Of a stretch of 64,000 nt of DNA, positions 43,168 through 51,647 are shown piece by piece. The notes beneath the pieces were generated by a model. The model was not told the DNA's origin. It saw nothing but the letters and a program-made list of their open reading frames with translations, and searched no databases. The DNA comes from Lewinella sp. W8 (GTDB lineage: Bacteria > Bacteroidota > Bacteroidia > Chitinophagales > Saprospiraceae), in assembly GCF_004375085.3 (NCBI RefSeq), contig NZ_SNAQ03000016.1:62001-126000 (forward strand). The letters run 5' to 3'. Position 1 is the first letter of the stretch; each line of letters opens with the position of its first letter. The translations under genes and the position numbers were made by a program.

Positions 43168-45117
43168 CTAATCAATCACCCTCACCTCCAGCCGGTTGTT
43201 GGCCGCATAGTCCTCCGGTGTACAACTGCTGCATTCCCGGACGCGATACTGCCGCCCCACCGGAAGTACCCGCAAGCGACGGTCATTGATGCCCCGCCGG
43301 ATCAGGGCCTGCCGCAGCGCATCTCCGCGTTGCTGGCCCAACTGCATCAGCGTTTGCTCCGGCCCCGGCCCGTCGGTGTGAACAACGATTTCCATTTTTA
43401 GGTCCGGCCGGTCGGTCAGCAGTCGCATCAGCAGATTGATGTCCCTGCTCTCGTCTTCCCGCAAGACGGCCGTATTGCCAAAGTAACTTACGCCGGGAAG
43501 GGGGAGCGTTGCGCTCAGCAGGTCGCCGCTGCGGCGGCGAACGTTGCCGGCCGTCTGGGTCTCCAGGTTGACTTCCGGAGCGCTGGCGTTTCCAAAGGCG
43601 GTGGCGGGCAGCCGATCGGAGACAGTGGCGTACCCGTTTCCGCCGGCAGAAATGAGGTAATTACAATTCGGGGGCAGGCAGAGCTGGTAATAGCCCGTCA
43701 GGTCCGTAGTGGTGTTCAGGCTGGCACCCGGACAGTTCTCGGGGCGAAACTGCACGGCTACCCCTTCCGCGCCGGCGCTGCCCTCCAGCCGAACCCGGCC
43801 GCTGACGGTAACGCAATCGCTGGGGGAGAGCGTCACGACCAGTGGTCGACTGGGGCCCTCCTCGGTGTACAGAAAGCGCAGGCGCTGCGGCGCGAAGCCC
43901 GGTTTGAGCACCTGGACCTCGTAAGTCTTTCCCCGGTTAAGCTCCAGCCGGAGGCTGCCCTCCTGATCGGAGCGCAGGGGGATGGCCCCCGTGCTGCCGA
44001 TGGCCTTTTCCACCGGAAGAATTTCTCCGGCCCCTACGGTCTCCCGGAGTTCAAAGCTGTAAAAATCGGCCGGCAGGCGACCCGCAGGGTCGACCTCACA
44101 GAGCCAGACCTGAGCGCCGGCCACCCGCTGGCTGGTGGCCCCGTCGTAGATCGTCAGGGTCTCTCCGTCAACGCTGGCCCCCTCCAGGGTGGCGAGTCCG
44201 CGGGGCATACGGATCAGGTAGATGTCGTCCTGCCCCTTACCTCCCGCCCGGTTGCTGACCAGGTAGGCACGACGGCCATCGGCCGTCAGGCAGAGGCCTA
44301 CCTCGTCGGCGGAGGAATTGAGCGGTGCCGGCAGCCGGATGAGCTTTCCCCACCGGCGCTGGCTGAGGTCCATCATGAAGAGATCGTAGTCTGGGGTCGC
44401 TCCGTGGCCATTACTGGCAAAGAATAAGCGACCCGAAGGATGGATGAAGGGGAACGCTTCGTTTCCTTCGGTATTGATCTCGGGCCCCAGGTTAATGGCC
44501 GGCCCCCACCGTCCGTCGCGAAAGTCACTGAAGAAAAGGTCGTAGCCGCCGTAGCCGCCGTTGCGGTCACTGGCGAAGAAGATGCGCCGGCCGTTGGCCG
44601 TCACGGAGGGGTGCTGATTGCTGAAGTTCGCTCCGTTGAAGGGCAGGGCGCGTACGGCGGCCCAGTCGTATTCGGCCCGGAAGGCCGAGTAAACGCCAAG
44701 GTTTGCCGTGCCGGAGGGGTCTTCAATGGTCGTCCCACCGGAGAGCAGGGTACGGGTGAAGTAAATCACCCGGTCGTCGTTGGAGAAACTCACGGGCCCC
44801 TCGTTGTAGTTCGAGTTTAGCTCAACCGAAAAGGGCTTGGGGTAGCCGGGGGCACCGTCGGGGTTCAGGGGGGCGCGGAAAAGCTCAAAGAAGGTTTTGC
44901 CGGTGGCCGGGTCCACGTTGCCCCGACGGGGACGGGTGACGAAAACCAGGTCGTCACCGTATAGCGCCGGGCCAAACTGCACTTCCCCGTCATTGATGCG
45001 GGCGCAGTTCTCGATTTCGATATCCGAGTTTCCGGCCTGGTTCAGCAAGGTACCCTGCGCCAGGGCCAGGCTGCTCCAGAATAAAAGTAACAGGGGAAGG
45101 GCAATCTTACCGTCCAT
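43168..45117 (-). CDS. OmpA family protein with PD40 (WD40-like) repeats
   Basis: A 649-residue exported protein. Signal peptide MDGKIALPLLLLFWSSLALAQ. Residues about 40-320 contain PD40 beta-propeller units (GPVSFSNDDRVIYFTR, HPSVTANGRRIFFASDRNGGYGGYDLF, GNEAFPFIHPSGRLFFASNGH, VGLCLTADGRRAYLVSNRAGGKGQDDIY). A carboxypeptidase-regulatory-like beta domain follows, then a C-terminal OmpA-like domain (LKMEIVVHTDGPGPEQTLMQLGQQRGDALRQALIRRGI) for peptidoglycan binding. Such proteins are common in Bacteroidota, often in gliding/T9SS contexts (PorE/SprE-like), and probably sit at the outer membrane's inner face. The ATG at 45115-45117 gives the signal peptide. Confidence 0.9.
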   Translation of the reverse strand: MDGKIALPLLLLFWSSLALAQGTLLNQAGNSDIEIENCARINDGEVQFGPALYGDDLVFVTRPRRGNVDPATGKTFFELFRAPLNPDGAPGYPKPFSVELNSNYNEGPVSFSNDDRVIYFTRTLLSGGTTIEDPSGTANLGVYSAFRAEYDWAAVRALPFNGANFSNQHPSVTANGRRIFFASDRNGGYGGYDLFFSDFRDGRWGPAINLGPEINTEGNEAFPFIHPSGRLFFASNGHGATPDYDLFMMDLSQRRWGKLIRLPAPLNSSADEVGLCLTADGRRAYLVSNRAGGKGQDDIYLIRMPRGLATLEGASVDGETLTIYDGATSQRVAGAQVWLCEVDPAGRLPADFYSFELRETVGAGEILPVEKAIGSTGAIPLRSDQEGSLRLELNRGKTYEVQVLKPGFAPQRLRFLYTEEGPSRPLVVTLSPSDCVTVSGRVRLEGSAGAEGVAVQFRPENCPGASLNTTTDLTGYYQLCLPPNCNYLISAGGNGYATVSDRLPATAFGNASAPEVNLETQTAGNVRRRSGDLLSATLPLPGVSYFGNTAVLREDESRDINLLMRLLTDRPDLKMEIVVHTDGPGPEQTLMQLGQQRGDALRQALIRRGINDRRLRVLPVGRQYRVRECSSCTPEDYAANNRLEVRVID

Positions 45118-45276
45118 TGGGGAATTTCGTCGGCTAAAGGTAAGCATACTCCGGGGTGGCCGACAAGGTAGTGGCGGAGGAAAACGGAGTGCTCGGATCA
45201 GTTATGGTGGGTGCCGCGTTTGGGCATCTGGCCCGACGGACACCAGTCCCGCTGGTTGAGTTTTACCTCTAGGGTT

Positions 45277-45418
45277 AGGCTGTTCCGTGAATTTTCATCA
45301 GCGATTCCTGCGGAATCGCGGCAGTTCAGTGGGACGCACGGTAGCGGCAGGAAATTTCCTGCCGCTACAAGAAAATTCAAGGACTTGATTGCCCAATGAT
45401 TAATTTACAGAACAGCCT
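45277..45418. mobile_element. MITE-like inverted-repeat element, copy B, with 12-bp target duplication
   Basis: A 142-bp element bounded by terminal inverted repeats (AGGCTGTTCCGTGAATT / AATTTACAGAACAGCCT, 15 of 17) and flanked by a perfect 12-bp direct repeat ACCTCTAGGGTT (45265-45276 and 45419-45430). It contains a GCGATTCC/GGAATCGC hairpin and a 28-bp perfect palindrome at 45341-45368. The right copy of the direct repeat includes the stop codon of the GNAT gene, so insertion occurred at the 3' end of that gene and restored the stop. It encodes nothing. Confidence 0.8.
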
Positions 45419-45422
45419 ACCT

Positions 45423-46004
45423 CTAGGGTTCCTTGGGGCGCCAGTCCCAGATGACCAGAATCCAGTCGTGACCATCGTCGGCAATAAAGCGGTCCAGTAT
45501 TTCGAAGCCGATGCGTTGGTGCACCCGCAGGGAGCGGGTGTTGCGAGCATCGATTGCCGTAAGACAATAGGCAAACCTTGGATGATAGCAAACCCTCATG
45601 TACTTGTACATCCGGTCCGCCAGCCGCTGTCCCCGGGCGCCTTCGGCGACGCAGATTTGTCCCATCTCCAGATAATCCGTTTCCCCGAGTAACTGCCCGC
45701 GATAGGTCAATTTGTCCTGGCGGGTAAAGAGGGGCTCCAGCACGGGAATCTCGTTGGCGAATTCCCGGGTCATGGCCAGGGCGTACCCCACGACCTTCCT
45801 TCCGTCCTTGGCGATAACCGCCGCCGCCGCTTCGTTCATTCTGGTCAGTAGTGCCAGATCGTGCTTGGCGGTTACGAAGCCCTGGGATTTCAGTTCGTCC
45901 TCCGTCAACACCTCGGGGATGTTTTCGGCCTGTAGGGCAAGAATTTGCTTTAGCTCCGTTGGCTTACGGGCCAGGGTGATCTTAATGGGTGGTGTGTAGT
46001 CCAT
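45423..46004 (-). CDS. GNAT family N-acetyltransferase
   Basis: A 193-residue acetyltransferase of the GNAT fold. The acetyl-CoA binding motif is VAEGARGQRLADRMYKYM (Q/RxxGxG/A type), preceded by a beta strand with YLEMGQIC and followed by VCYHPRFAYCLTAIDARNTRSLRVHQRIGFE. The substrate is unknown. No signal peptide. The TAG stop lies inside a 12-bp sequence duplicated by insertion of the MITE-like element just downstream. Confidence 0.88.
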   Translation of the reverse strand: MDYTPPIKITLARKPTELKQILALQAENIPEVLTEDELKSQGFVTAKHDLALLTRMNEAAAAVIAKDGRKVVGYALAMTREFANEIPVLEPLFTRQDKLTYRGQLLGETDYLEMGQICVAEGARGQRLADRMYKYMRVCYHPRFAYCLTAIDARNTRSLRVHQRIGFEILDRFIADDGHDWILVIWDWRPKEP

Positions 46005-46026
46005 GCCGGAGTAAGTTTCTTGAAAA

Positions 46027-46076
46027 TCGAATGGTCAGGCTCATCGGAAGATACGCCGATCAGCCTGACCATTCGA
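46027..46076 (-). terminator. Intrinsic terminator after the transketolase C-terminal gene
   Basis: A perfect 15-bp stem (46027-46041 with 46062-46076, TCGAATGGTC...) with an inner 5-bp stem, followed by TTTTC on the minus strand, 13 bp after the stop at 46089. Confidence 0.75.
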
Positions 46077-46088
46077 AAAGCAGGGGGA

Positions 46089-47051
46089 CTACTTGCGGGC
46101 CAGCGCGCGCTTGGCGGCGGCGATAACGTCTTTGGTGCCCAGGCCGTATTTCTCCAGTAGATCGCTCACCTTACCGGATTCCCCGAAGGTATCGTTGGTG
46201 GCTACGTATTCCTGGGGGGTCGGTACGGCTTTAGACAATACCTCAGCGATGGCGCTGCCCAGACCACCGTACTTATTGTGTTCTTCGCAGGTCACCACGG
46301 CCCCCGTTTTCTTCGCGCTGGCGATGACGGCTTCTTCGTCGAGGGGTTTAATCGTGTGGATGTTGATTAGGTCGACGCTGATGCCCTCTTTCTCGAGTTC
46401 GCGGGCGGCCTCTACGGCCTTCCATACCAGGTGGCCGGTGGCAAAAATAGATACGTCACTACCCTGGTTGAGGTGAAGGGCCTTTCCGATCACGAACTCC
46501 TGATCCTCGGGGATGAAGACGGGCCATCCCGGACGGCCGAAGCGCAGGTACACCGGTCCGTGGTGTTCGGCGATGGCCTGTACGGCAGCCTTGGTTTGGT
46601 TGTAGTCACAGGGGTTGATAACGGTCATGCCGGGCAGCATCCGCATCATGCCAATGTCTTCGAGAATCTGGTGCGTGGCGCCGTCTTCGCCAAGGGTGAT
46701 GCCGGCGTGACTTGCGCAAATCTTGACGTTCTTGTGGGAGTAGGCGATGGACTGCCGGATTTGGTCGTAGACCCGGCCGGTGGCGAAGTTAGCGAAGGTG
46801 GTGGCCATGGGGATCTTGCCAGCGGTTGCCAGGCCCGCAGAAACGCCCATCATGTTGGCTTCGGCGATACCGCACTGAATGAAGCGATCCGGGTAGGTAT
46901 TGATGAAGTCTTCGGACTTCATGGAGCCCCGCAAGTCGGCCGTGAGCATGACTACGTTATCGTGCTGATCACCGGCGGCCTTCAGGCCGGCGCCGAATCC
47001 GTCACGGGTTGCTTTTTTATCTGTTTGCTGAAGTTGGTCTAAGGAAAGCAT
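46089..47051 (-). CDS. Transketolase, C-terminal subunit
   Basis: A 320-residue protein carrying the pyrimidine-binding and C-terminal domains of transketolase (VVMLTADLRGSMKSEDFINTYPDRFIQCGIAEANM, SHAGITLGEDGATHQILEDIGMMRMLPGMTVINPCDYNQTKAA, GAVVTCEEHNKYGGLGSAIAEVL). With the next upstream gene it forms a split transketolase that transfers two-carbon units in the pentose-phosphate pathway. The ATG at 47049-47051 (MLSLDQLQQ) is used; longer readings overlap the N-subunit gene out of style. It starts 47 bp after that gene. Confidence 0.93.
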   Translation of the reverse strand: MLSLDQLQQTDKKATRDGFGAGLKAAGDQHDNVVMLTADLRGSMKSEDFINTYPDRFIQCGIAEANMMGVSAGLATAGKIPMATTFANFATGRVYDQIRQSIAYSHKNVKICASHAGITLGEDGATHQILEDIGMMRMLPGMTVINPCDYNQTKAAVQAIAEHHGPVYLRFGRPGWPVFIPEDQEFVIGKALHLNQGSDVSIFATGHLVWKAVEAARELEKEGISVDLINIHTIKPLDEEAVIASAKKTGAVVTCEEHNKYGGLGSAIAEVLSKAVPTPQEYVATNDTFGESGKVSDLLEKYGLGTKDVIAAAKRALARK

Positions 47052-47098
47052 TGTTTTTCTTTTGGGAGTTGGGTATGTGGGAAGGATGAAGGGGAGGC

Positions 47099-47953
47099 TT
47101 AAATGCCTTCTGCGGGGAAGTCGCCGAGGGTTTCCTCCAGTTGGGCCAGCGCCTTGAGCGCCAGTTCCTCGTCGGGGGCCTTGCCGTGCCACTTGTGGGT
47201 GCCTTCCATGTAGTCAACTCCCTTGCCCATGGCCGTTTTCATAATGATGCAGGTGGGCTTGCCGTTGCGTTGGCCCTGAACCTTGCGGAGCGTCTCCACG
47301 ACCTCGGCCATGTTATTGCCGTCCATGTCGACGATCTCCCAGCCGAAGGAAGCGTATTTCTTTCCCAGGTCGCCCATGTACATGACCTCACTGGTGGGGC
47401 CATCGATCTGCTGGCCGTTATCATCGATGATGACCACGAGGTTATCCAGTTTGTGGTGGGGCGCAAAGAGTGCGGCCTCCCAGTTTTGTCCTTCCTGCTG
47501 TTCGCCGTCGCCGGTAAGCACAAAAACCGTGCGGTCGTCCCCGTCCATTTTCTTGGCCAAAGCCATACCACAGGCCACGCTCATCCCCTGCCCGAGGGAA
47601 CCGCTGGCGATGCGCACCCCGGGGAGCCCTTCGTGGGTGGTGGGGTGACCCTGCAGGCGGGAATCAATGGCCCGGAAGGTATTGAGCTCTTCTACCGGAA
47701 AGTAACCCGCTCGGGCCAGGGTGCTGTACCAGACGGGGGAAATATGTCCGTTAGAGAGAAAGAATACGTCTTCCCCTTTGCCCTCCATGTTGAAGGAAGG
47801 GTCGTGCTTCATGATGTCGAAGTACAGGGCAACAAAAAGGTCGGCGTTACCGAGTGATCCTCCGGGGTGGCCGCTTTGGCAAAGAAAAACCTGCCGGATG
47901 ATGTCTCGTCTTACCTGAGAGGCGATGCGTTGAAGTTCCTGGATGTCTGCCAT
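47099..47953 (-). CDS. Transketolase, N-terminal subunit
   Basis: A 284-residue thiamine-diphosphate-binding subunit. It has the N-terminal RRDIIRQVFLCQSGHPGGSLGNADLFVALYF, FFLSNGHISPVWYSTLARAGYF, PGVRIASGSLGQGMSVACGMALAKK and the TPP motif VLTGDGEQQEGQNWEAALFAPHHKLDNLVVIIDDN. It is paired with the C-terminal subunit immediately downstream and is the usual split form seen in many Bacteroidota. Start is the ATG at 47951-47953. Confidence 0.94.
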   Translation of the reverse strand: MADIQELQRIASQVRRDIIRQVFLCQSGHPGGSLGNADLFVALYFDIMKHDPSFNMEGKGEDVFFLSNGHISPVWYSTLARAGYFPVEELNTFRAIDSRLQGHPTTHEGLPGVRIASGSLGQGMSVACGMALAKKMDGDDRTVFVLTGDGEQQEGQNWEAALFAPHHKLDNLVVIIDDNGQQIDGPTSEVMYMGDLGKKYASFGWEIVDMDGNNMAEVVETLRKVQGQRNGKPTCIIMKTAMGKGVDYMEGTHKWHGKAPDEELALKALAQLEETLGDFPAEGI

Positions 47954-48108
47954 GAATGGGTGGTTAATGGTATGTGGGCAAAGTAGCCCGGAATTGGGGT
48001 GTGATGGGTTTGGAACGCGTTGAAGCGGAAAGCAACAACAATATTACTAAGGGAATAAGGTATTGGCCGGATAATCGGTTCACTCCCGGAGCGGGAATTA
48101 CGATAACG

Positions 48109-48147
48109 AAAAAGGGCGATCCAACCATTTAACGGTTGAATCGCCCT
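48109..48147 (-). terminator. Intrinsic terminator of the HU gene
   Basis: On the minus strand AGGGCGATTCAACC pairs with GGTTGGATCGCCCT (one wobble) and is followed by TTTTTC, 40 bp beyond the HU stop. Confidence 0.8.
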
Positions 48148-48186
48148 GGTCTTATCCTGATCGACCAATGGCCGATCGAGGAATTT

Positions 48187-48459
48187 TTAGTTCAGGCTGT
48201 CGCTGAGCTTCTTGCCAGGCTTGAACTTGGCAACGTTCTTGGCAGCGATCTTGATGGTCTCACCCGTACGAGGGTTACGGCCATCGCGGGCGGGGCGCTC
48301 GCTTACTGAAAAAGTTCCGAAGCCGATCAGGCTTACGCTGTCCTTGGACTGCAGGGCACCTTGGATGCTATCCAGGGTAGCGCTGAGGGCGGCTTCTGCC
48401 TGGCTCTGGGTGAGTCCGGCTTTTTCGGCAATGGATGCCACGAGTTCTCCTTTATTCAT
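48187..48459 (-). CDS. hup: HU family DNA-binding protein
   Basis: A 90-residue HU protein: dimerisation helices (MNKGELVASIAEKAGLTQSQAEAALSATLDSIQ) then the beta arm with SVSERPARDGRNPRTGETIKIAAKNVAKFKPGKKLSDSLN. The GRNPRTGE arm with the DNA-intercalating proline is intact. It compacts the nucleoid as a dimer. The ATG at 48457-48459 is the family start; upstream in-frame codons are not conserved. A possible promoter lies at 48495-48526. Confidence 0.97.
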   Translation of the reverse strand: MNKGELVASIAEKAGLTQSQAEAALSATLDSIQGALQSKDSVSLIGFGTFSVSERPARDGRNPRTGETIKIAAKNVAKFKPGKKLSDSLN

Positions 48460-48494
48460 TGGTTCAGGATTTTGGATATGAATTATAAAGGCGG

Positions 48495-48526
48495 CAAAGA
48501 TTGGTCGGTCAGACCACGTCTGCAAC
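48495..48526 (-). promoter_or_regulatory. Possible promoter of HU
   Basis: AATCTTTG (48495-48502, minus) is one base off TAnnTTTG and GTTG (48523-48526) stands at -33 with a 20-base spacer; the box is 35 bases before the ATG. Confidence 0.4.
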
Positions 48527-48617
48527 ATTTACCGCCTAAAAATGAATTTAATCGTTGTTTTCGTGTCTAAAACCCGATTTTTCGCGTTAATAAGGCACAT
48601 TAATGCAAAAGTAACAG

Positions 48618-48827
48618 ATGAAACGGGCCCGTGTTTACTTGTTTTTCGTAATGATTTTAGGCAGCCTACTGGTGTTCAACACCGGTTGCGCCCGCAAATC
48701 CGGCTGCGCCGCAGTGGAAAAAACCGTGCGGCCCGCCCTCAAGAAAAACGGGCAGCCCCGGAAAAGCGCCTCCTCCGGCTTATTCGATAAGAAGACGCGC
48801 CGCCGAATGGGCGGGAAGCGGAAGTAG
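48618..48827 (+). CDS. Small basic lipoprotein-like protein
   Basis: A 69-residue protein. MKRARVYLFFVMILGSLLVFNTGCARKSGC has a basic start, hydrophobic core and a lipobox-like FNTGC, and the remaining 40 residues are very basic (KKTRRRMGGKRK). It lies between the divergent HU gene and the convergent glycosyltransferase gene. No family is recognised. The lipobox and separate, unopposed position make it likely real; it could bind nucleic acid or anionic lipid, but this is guesswork. Confidence 0.6.
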   Translation: MKRARVYLFFVMILGSLLVFNTGCARKSGCAAVEKTVRPALKKNGQPRKSASSGLFDKKTRRRMGGKRK

Positions 48828-48828
48828 G

Positions 48829-49788
48829 TTACACCTTGGCCTCCGCCTGCCGAACGGCCGCACCTCGTTTGATGTGGCGAATGCGGTAGGGGCGCTTGTC
48901 CTGACTTTCGTAGTAGGTACGCATCAACACCTCCACGATCAGGCCAACCGTAATCAGCTGGATACCCCCCAGCACCAAAATGGCTCCGAGAATCAGGATG
49001 GGCCGGCCCCAGACATCTTGCCCCATAACCTTCAGGACCAGCAAATAAACGTTGATCAGTAGCCCGATGCCGAACAGGGCCAATCCGGCCTGGGCAAAGA
49101 GGTGCATGGGGCGCTGAAGGTACTTTTTGAAGAAGAGCATCAGCAGCAGATCACTGACGACCTTGAAGGTCCTTCCCAAGCCGTATTTGCTCGTCCCGAA
49201 TTGTCGGGCGTGGTGGCGTACGGGAATCTGCGTAATTCTGGCGCCTTCCAGACTGGCCAGAACCGAAATAAATCGGTGGAGCTCTCCGTAGATGCCCATG
49301 TCCTTGGCGATCTCACTGCGGAATACCTTCAGGGCGCAACCGTAGTCGCGCAGGTGGACGCCGCTGAGGTTGCGAATGATCCAGTTGGCAATTCTGCTGG
49401 GCACCTTACGGAGCAGCATGCCGTCCTGACGGTTAACCCGCTCCCCAACCACCAGGTCCCAGTCGCCGTCCCGAACGAGGGCCAGCATGTCGGGGATGTC
49501 GAGGGGGTCGTTTTGCAGGTCGCCGTCCATGGTGGCGATGAACTGCCCCCGCGCCACGTCGATCCCCGCCATGAGGGCGAGACTCTGACCGTAGTTTTTG
49601 CGGAACTCCACCACGACCAGGCGAGGATCGTCAATGGATTTTAGTTCCTGAAGGGTGCCATCGGTACTGCCATCGTCCACGTAAACAATCTCGTAGTCCA
49701 TTCCCGTGAGGGCGTTATTGATACGATCAATAAGGGGGCGGATATTTTCCCGCTCATTGTATACGGTGACGACGATGGATAATAACAT
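48829..49788 (-). CDS. Family 2 glycosyltransferase, DPM1/ArnC-like
   Basis: A 319-residue GT2 enzyme. The nucleotide-sugar site has SIVVTVYNERENIRPLIDRI, YVDDGSTDGTL and ATMDGDLQNDPLDIPDML (DxD), followed by GERVNRQDGMLLRKVPSRIANW and two C-terminal membrane helices (LALFGIGLLINVYLLVLKV, LILGAILVLGGIQLITVGLI). Enzymes of this type charge polyprenyl phosphate with a sugar on the cytoplasmic face. The next gene upstream, at 49898, is an ArnT-like transferase that could use that lipid-linked sugar, so the pair may modify a glycan, lipid or protein. A TAACTTTG box lies 4 bases before the ATG. Confidence 0.92.
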   Translation of the reverse strand: MLLSIVVTVYNERENIRPLIDRINNALTGMDYEIVYVDDGSTDGTLQELKSIDDPRLVVVEFRKNYGQSLALMAGIDVARGQFIATMDGDLQNDPLDIPDMLALVRDGDWDLVVGERVNRQDGMLLRKVPSRIANWIIRNLSGVHLRDYGCALKVFRSEIAKDMGIYGELHRFISVLASLEGARITQIPVRHHARQFGTSKYGLGRTFKVVSDLLLMLFFKKYLQRPMHLFAQAGLALFGIGLLINVYLLVLKVMGQDVWGRPILILGAILVLGGIQLITVGLIVEVLMRTYYESQDKRPYRIRHIKRGAAVRQAEAKV

Positions 49789-49792
49789 GCTG

Positions 49793-49800
49793 CAAAGTTA
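49793..49800 (-). promoter_or_regulatory. Possible -7 box before the GT2 gene
   Basis: TAACTTTG fits TAnnTTTG and lies 4 bases before the ATG at 49788, which would make the transcript leaderless. No -33 TTTG seen. Confidence 0.35.
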
Positions 49801-49897
49801 AGGAGGCTACGGGAACGATGATGCGGTTGGCGCTGAATTCGTGGCCGGTCCCGACAATTACGGGAACGCGTCAGGCTTAGGAAGGTTAGCGTTCCGC

Positions 49898-51529
49898 CTA
49901 CTCGGTTGCCCGCACGGGGATGCCGGCCCCCATGCCGTCGCGTAGTACACCATTAAGGGCCGCCCGCCCGGCGGGCGGGTCGGGAAGCCGACCGACCGGG
50001 TAGTTAACCCGTAAGTGCCGGAGATAAAGGCTGTCCGTAGCGGAAACCTCCAGGTCGGGGTACTGCAGTGGACTGACGATGTAGGCGGTCGTGTCGTCAA
50101 ACTTTTCCCACTGACGCGGGATGATCCGGCCCCTCCGGATACTCAGGTAGTAACCCGTAGCGGGCTCGATGAGAGTAAAGCCATAGATGGCCATGCGCTG
50201 GCTCTCGTGTTGGTCAACGACCGCGTGGGCGGTATCCCGCACGGCATTTCCACGCTCATCGCCCGCTGCGCGGGGCGGAAGGACGAAGACATTAAAAACG
50301 ATCCGGATGACCAGGAGCATGACGGCAAAGGCCAGGACGGTATCCCGTGGACTTCGCCACCCAAGCCACCACACGGCACCTGCGGTCACGCCCAAAACAA
50401 AGCTTTTCCACCAGGCGTGGCTCACCATTTCCGTATCCGGAATTAGCGGGATCAGGGGAATGACCAGTGCACAGATGGCCATCAACCCCAGGAATAACCA
50501 CCGGAATCCGCGGTAGACCTGCGTATCCTTTTCCTCCTCCCGGGAATAGAGAAAAATCAGGCTTCCGAAAAGCAGGGGGAAGAGCATGAGTAAGTACCGT
50601 GGGTATACGTTCGGAGAGAGCCAGTATACCGGAATGTTGACCAGAAAGGCGACCAGCGTGAAGGCCGCAAAATCGTTGGTTTTCAGGGCCGTCCAGCTTC
50701 CCTTGCGGAAGAAGAGCAGGAGCAGGATGGTCCAGGGAAGAAAGTGGTAACTCATCTCCAGCGGGAACTCCACCAGGTGACGCAGGGAGGCCCCCAGCCC
50801 CTGGGCCATGGCCGTCCTTTTGCCACTTTCGATGAAGAGGCGTTCGGCCACCCAGGACAGATCAACGTAATTGCTGTAGCGCCAGTAATACAGCCCCAGC
50901 AGGGCCAGACATCCCAGTCCGCTGAGTAGGTGGGCGGCCCGGAAAAATTGCCGCCACTGTTTGGTCCACCAGAGGATGGTCAATACGGTCAGGCCCTGAA
51001 ATACGATGGCGGGAAGCCCCTTGAGCATGAATCCCGCTGCGGTGAGGGCGTAGCTCCAACCAAAGGCCCGCCACCACTTTCCCTGCCGTCCGTAATGGTA
51101 GAGGAGCATAATCTGGGTGTACACGACCCAGCTGAGGGTGACGTCAATCAGGGCCAACAGGCTATCCCAGAACAGCATGCGGCCGCAGGTGACGACCATC
51201 AGGGCGTGTAGCAGCGCCGTGTGCCGGGAAAAATACTTGCTGCTGAAGAAAAAGGTGGTGGCCCCAAAGCCCAGGAGTGCGAGTACGGTCGGCAGGCGGG
51301 CGGCCCATTCGCTGGCCCCGCCGTGGGCAAGAAAACTCAGTGCTACCAGCCAATTCCAGAGGGGAGGCTTGTTCAGGTAGGCATCGCCGTGCATGGTGGG
51401 GGCAATCCAGTTGCCGCTCCAGATCATTTCCTGAGCCACCAAAGAGCGGATGGCCTCATCGTCAATGAAGACTACGACCCCCAAATTGATCAGCAGGGCC
51501 GGAAGGAGCAAAAGCCCCCCAAGGAGCAT
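49898..51529 (-). CDS. ArnT-like (GT39/GT83) membrane glycosyltransferase
   Basis: A 543-residue protein with about twelve hydrophobic segments. The N-terminal loop FIDDEAIRSLVAQEMIWSGNWIAPTMHGDAYLNKPPLWNWLVAL is the periplasmic signature of ArnT/PMT-type transferases, with the acidic D-E and the KPPL motif. These enzymes take a sugar from polyprenyl phosphate on the periplasmic side. The GT2 gene downstream (109 bp gap) could make the donor. Acceptor unknown. The ATG at 51527-51529 is used; the frame is open a little further with no standard start. Confidence 0.9.
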   Translation of the reverse strand: MLLGGLLLLPALLINLGVVVFIDDEAIRSLVAQEMIWSGNWIAPTMHGDAYLNKPPLWNWLVALSFLAHGGASEWAARLPTVLALLGFGATTFFFSSKYFSRHTALLHALMVVTCGRMLFWDSLLALIDVTLSWVVYTQIMLLYHYGRQGKWWRAFGWSYALTAAGFMLKGLPAIVFQGLTVLTILWWTKQWRQFFRAAHLLSGLGCLALLGLYYWRYSNYVDLSWVAERLFIESGKRTAMAQGLGASLRHLVEFPLEMSYHFLPWTILLLLFFRKGSWTALKTNDFAAFTLVAFLVNIPVYWLSPNVYPRYLLMLFPLLFGSLIFLYSREEEKDTQVYRGFRWLFLGLMAICALVIPLIPLIPDTEMVSHAWWKSFVLGVTAGAVWWLGWRSPRDTVLAFAVMLLVIRIVFNVFVLPPRAAGDERGNAVRDTAHAVVDQHESQRMAIYGFTLIEPATGYYLSIRRGRIIPRQWEKFDDTTAYIVSPLQYPDLEVSATDSLYLRHLRVNYPVGRLPDPPAGRAALNGVLRDGMGAGIPVRATE

Positions 51530-51647
51530 GAGGATTTGACGAACGGAGATGGGGCCAGTAGTTGTACGGCCGGATGCTTTCCCGGCCGCTGGTTATCGCC
51601 GCAAAAATAAGGCAAGCCCCCTTACGGTGGGGTACGCAAAGTAGTAC

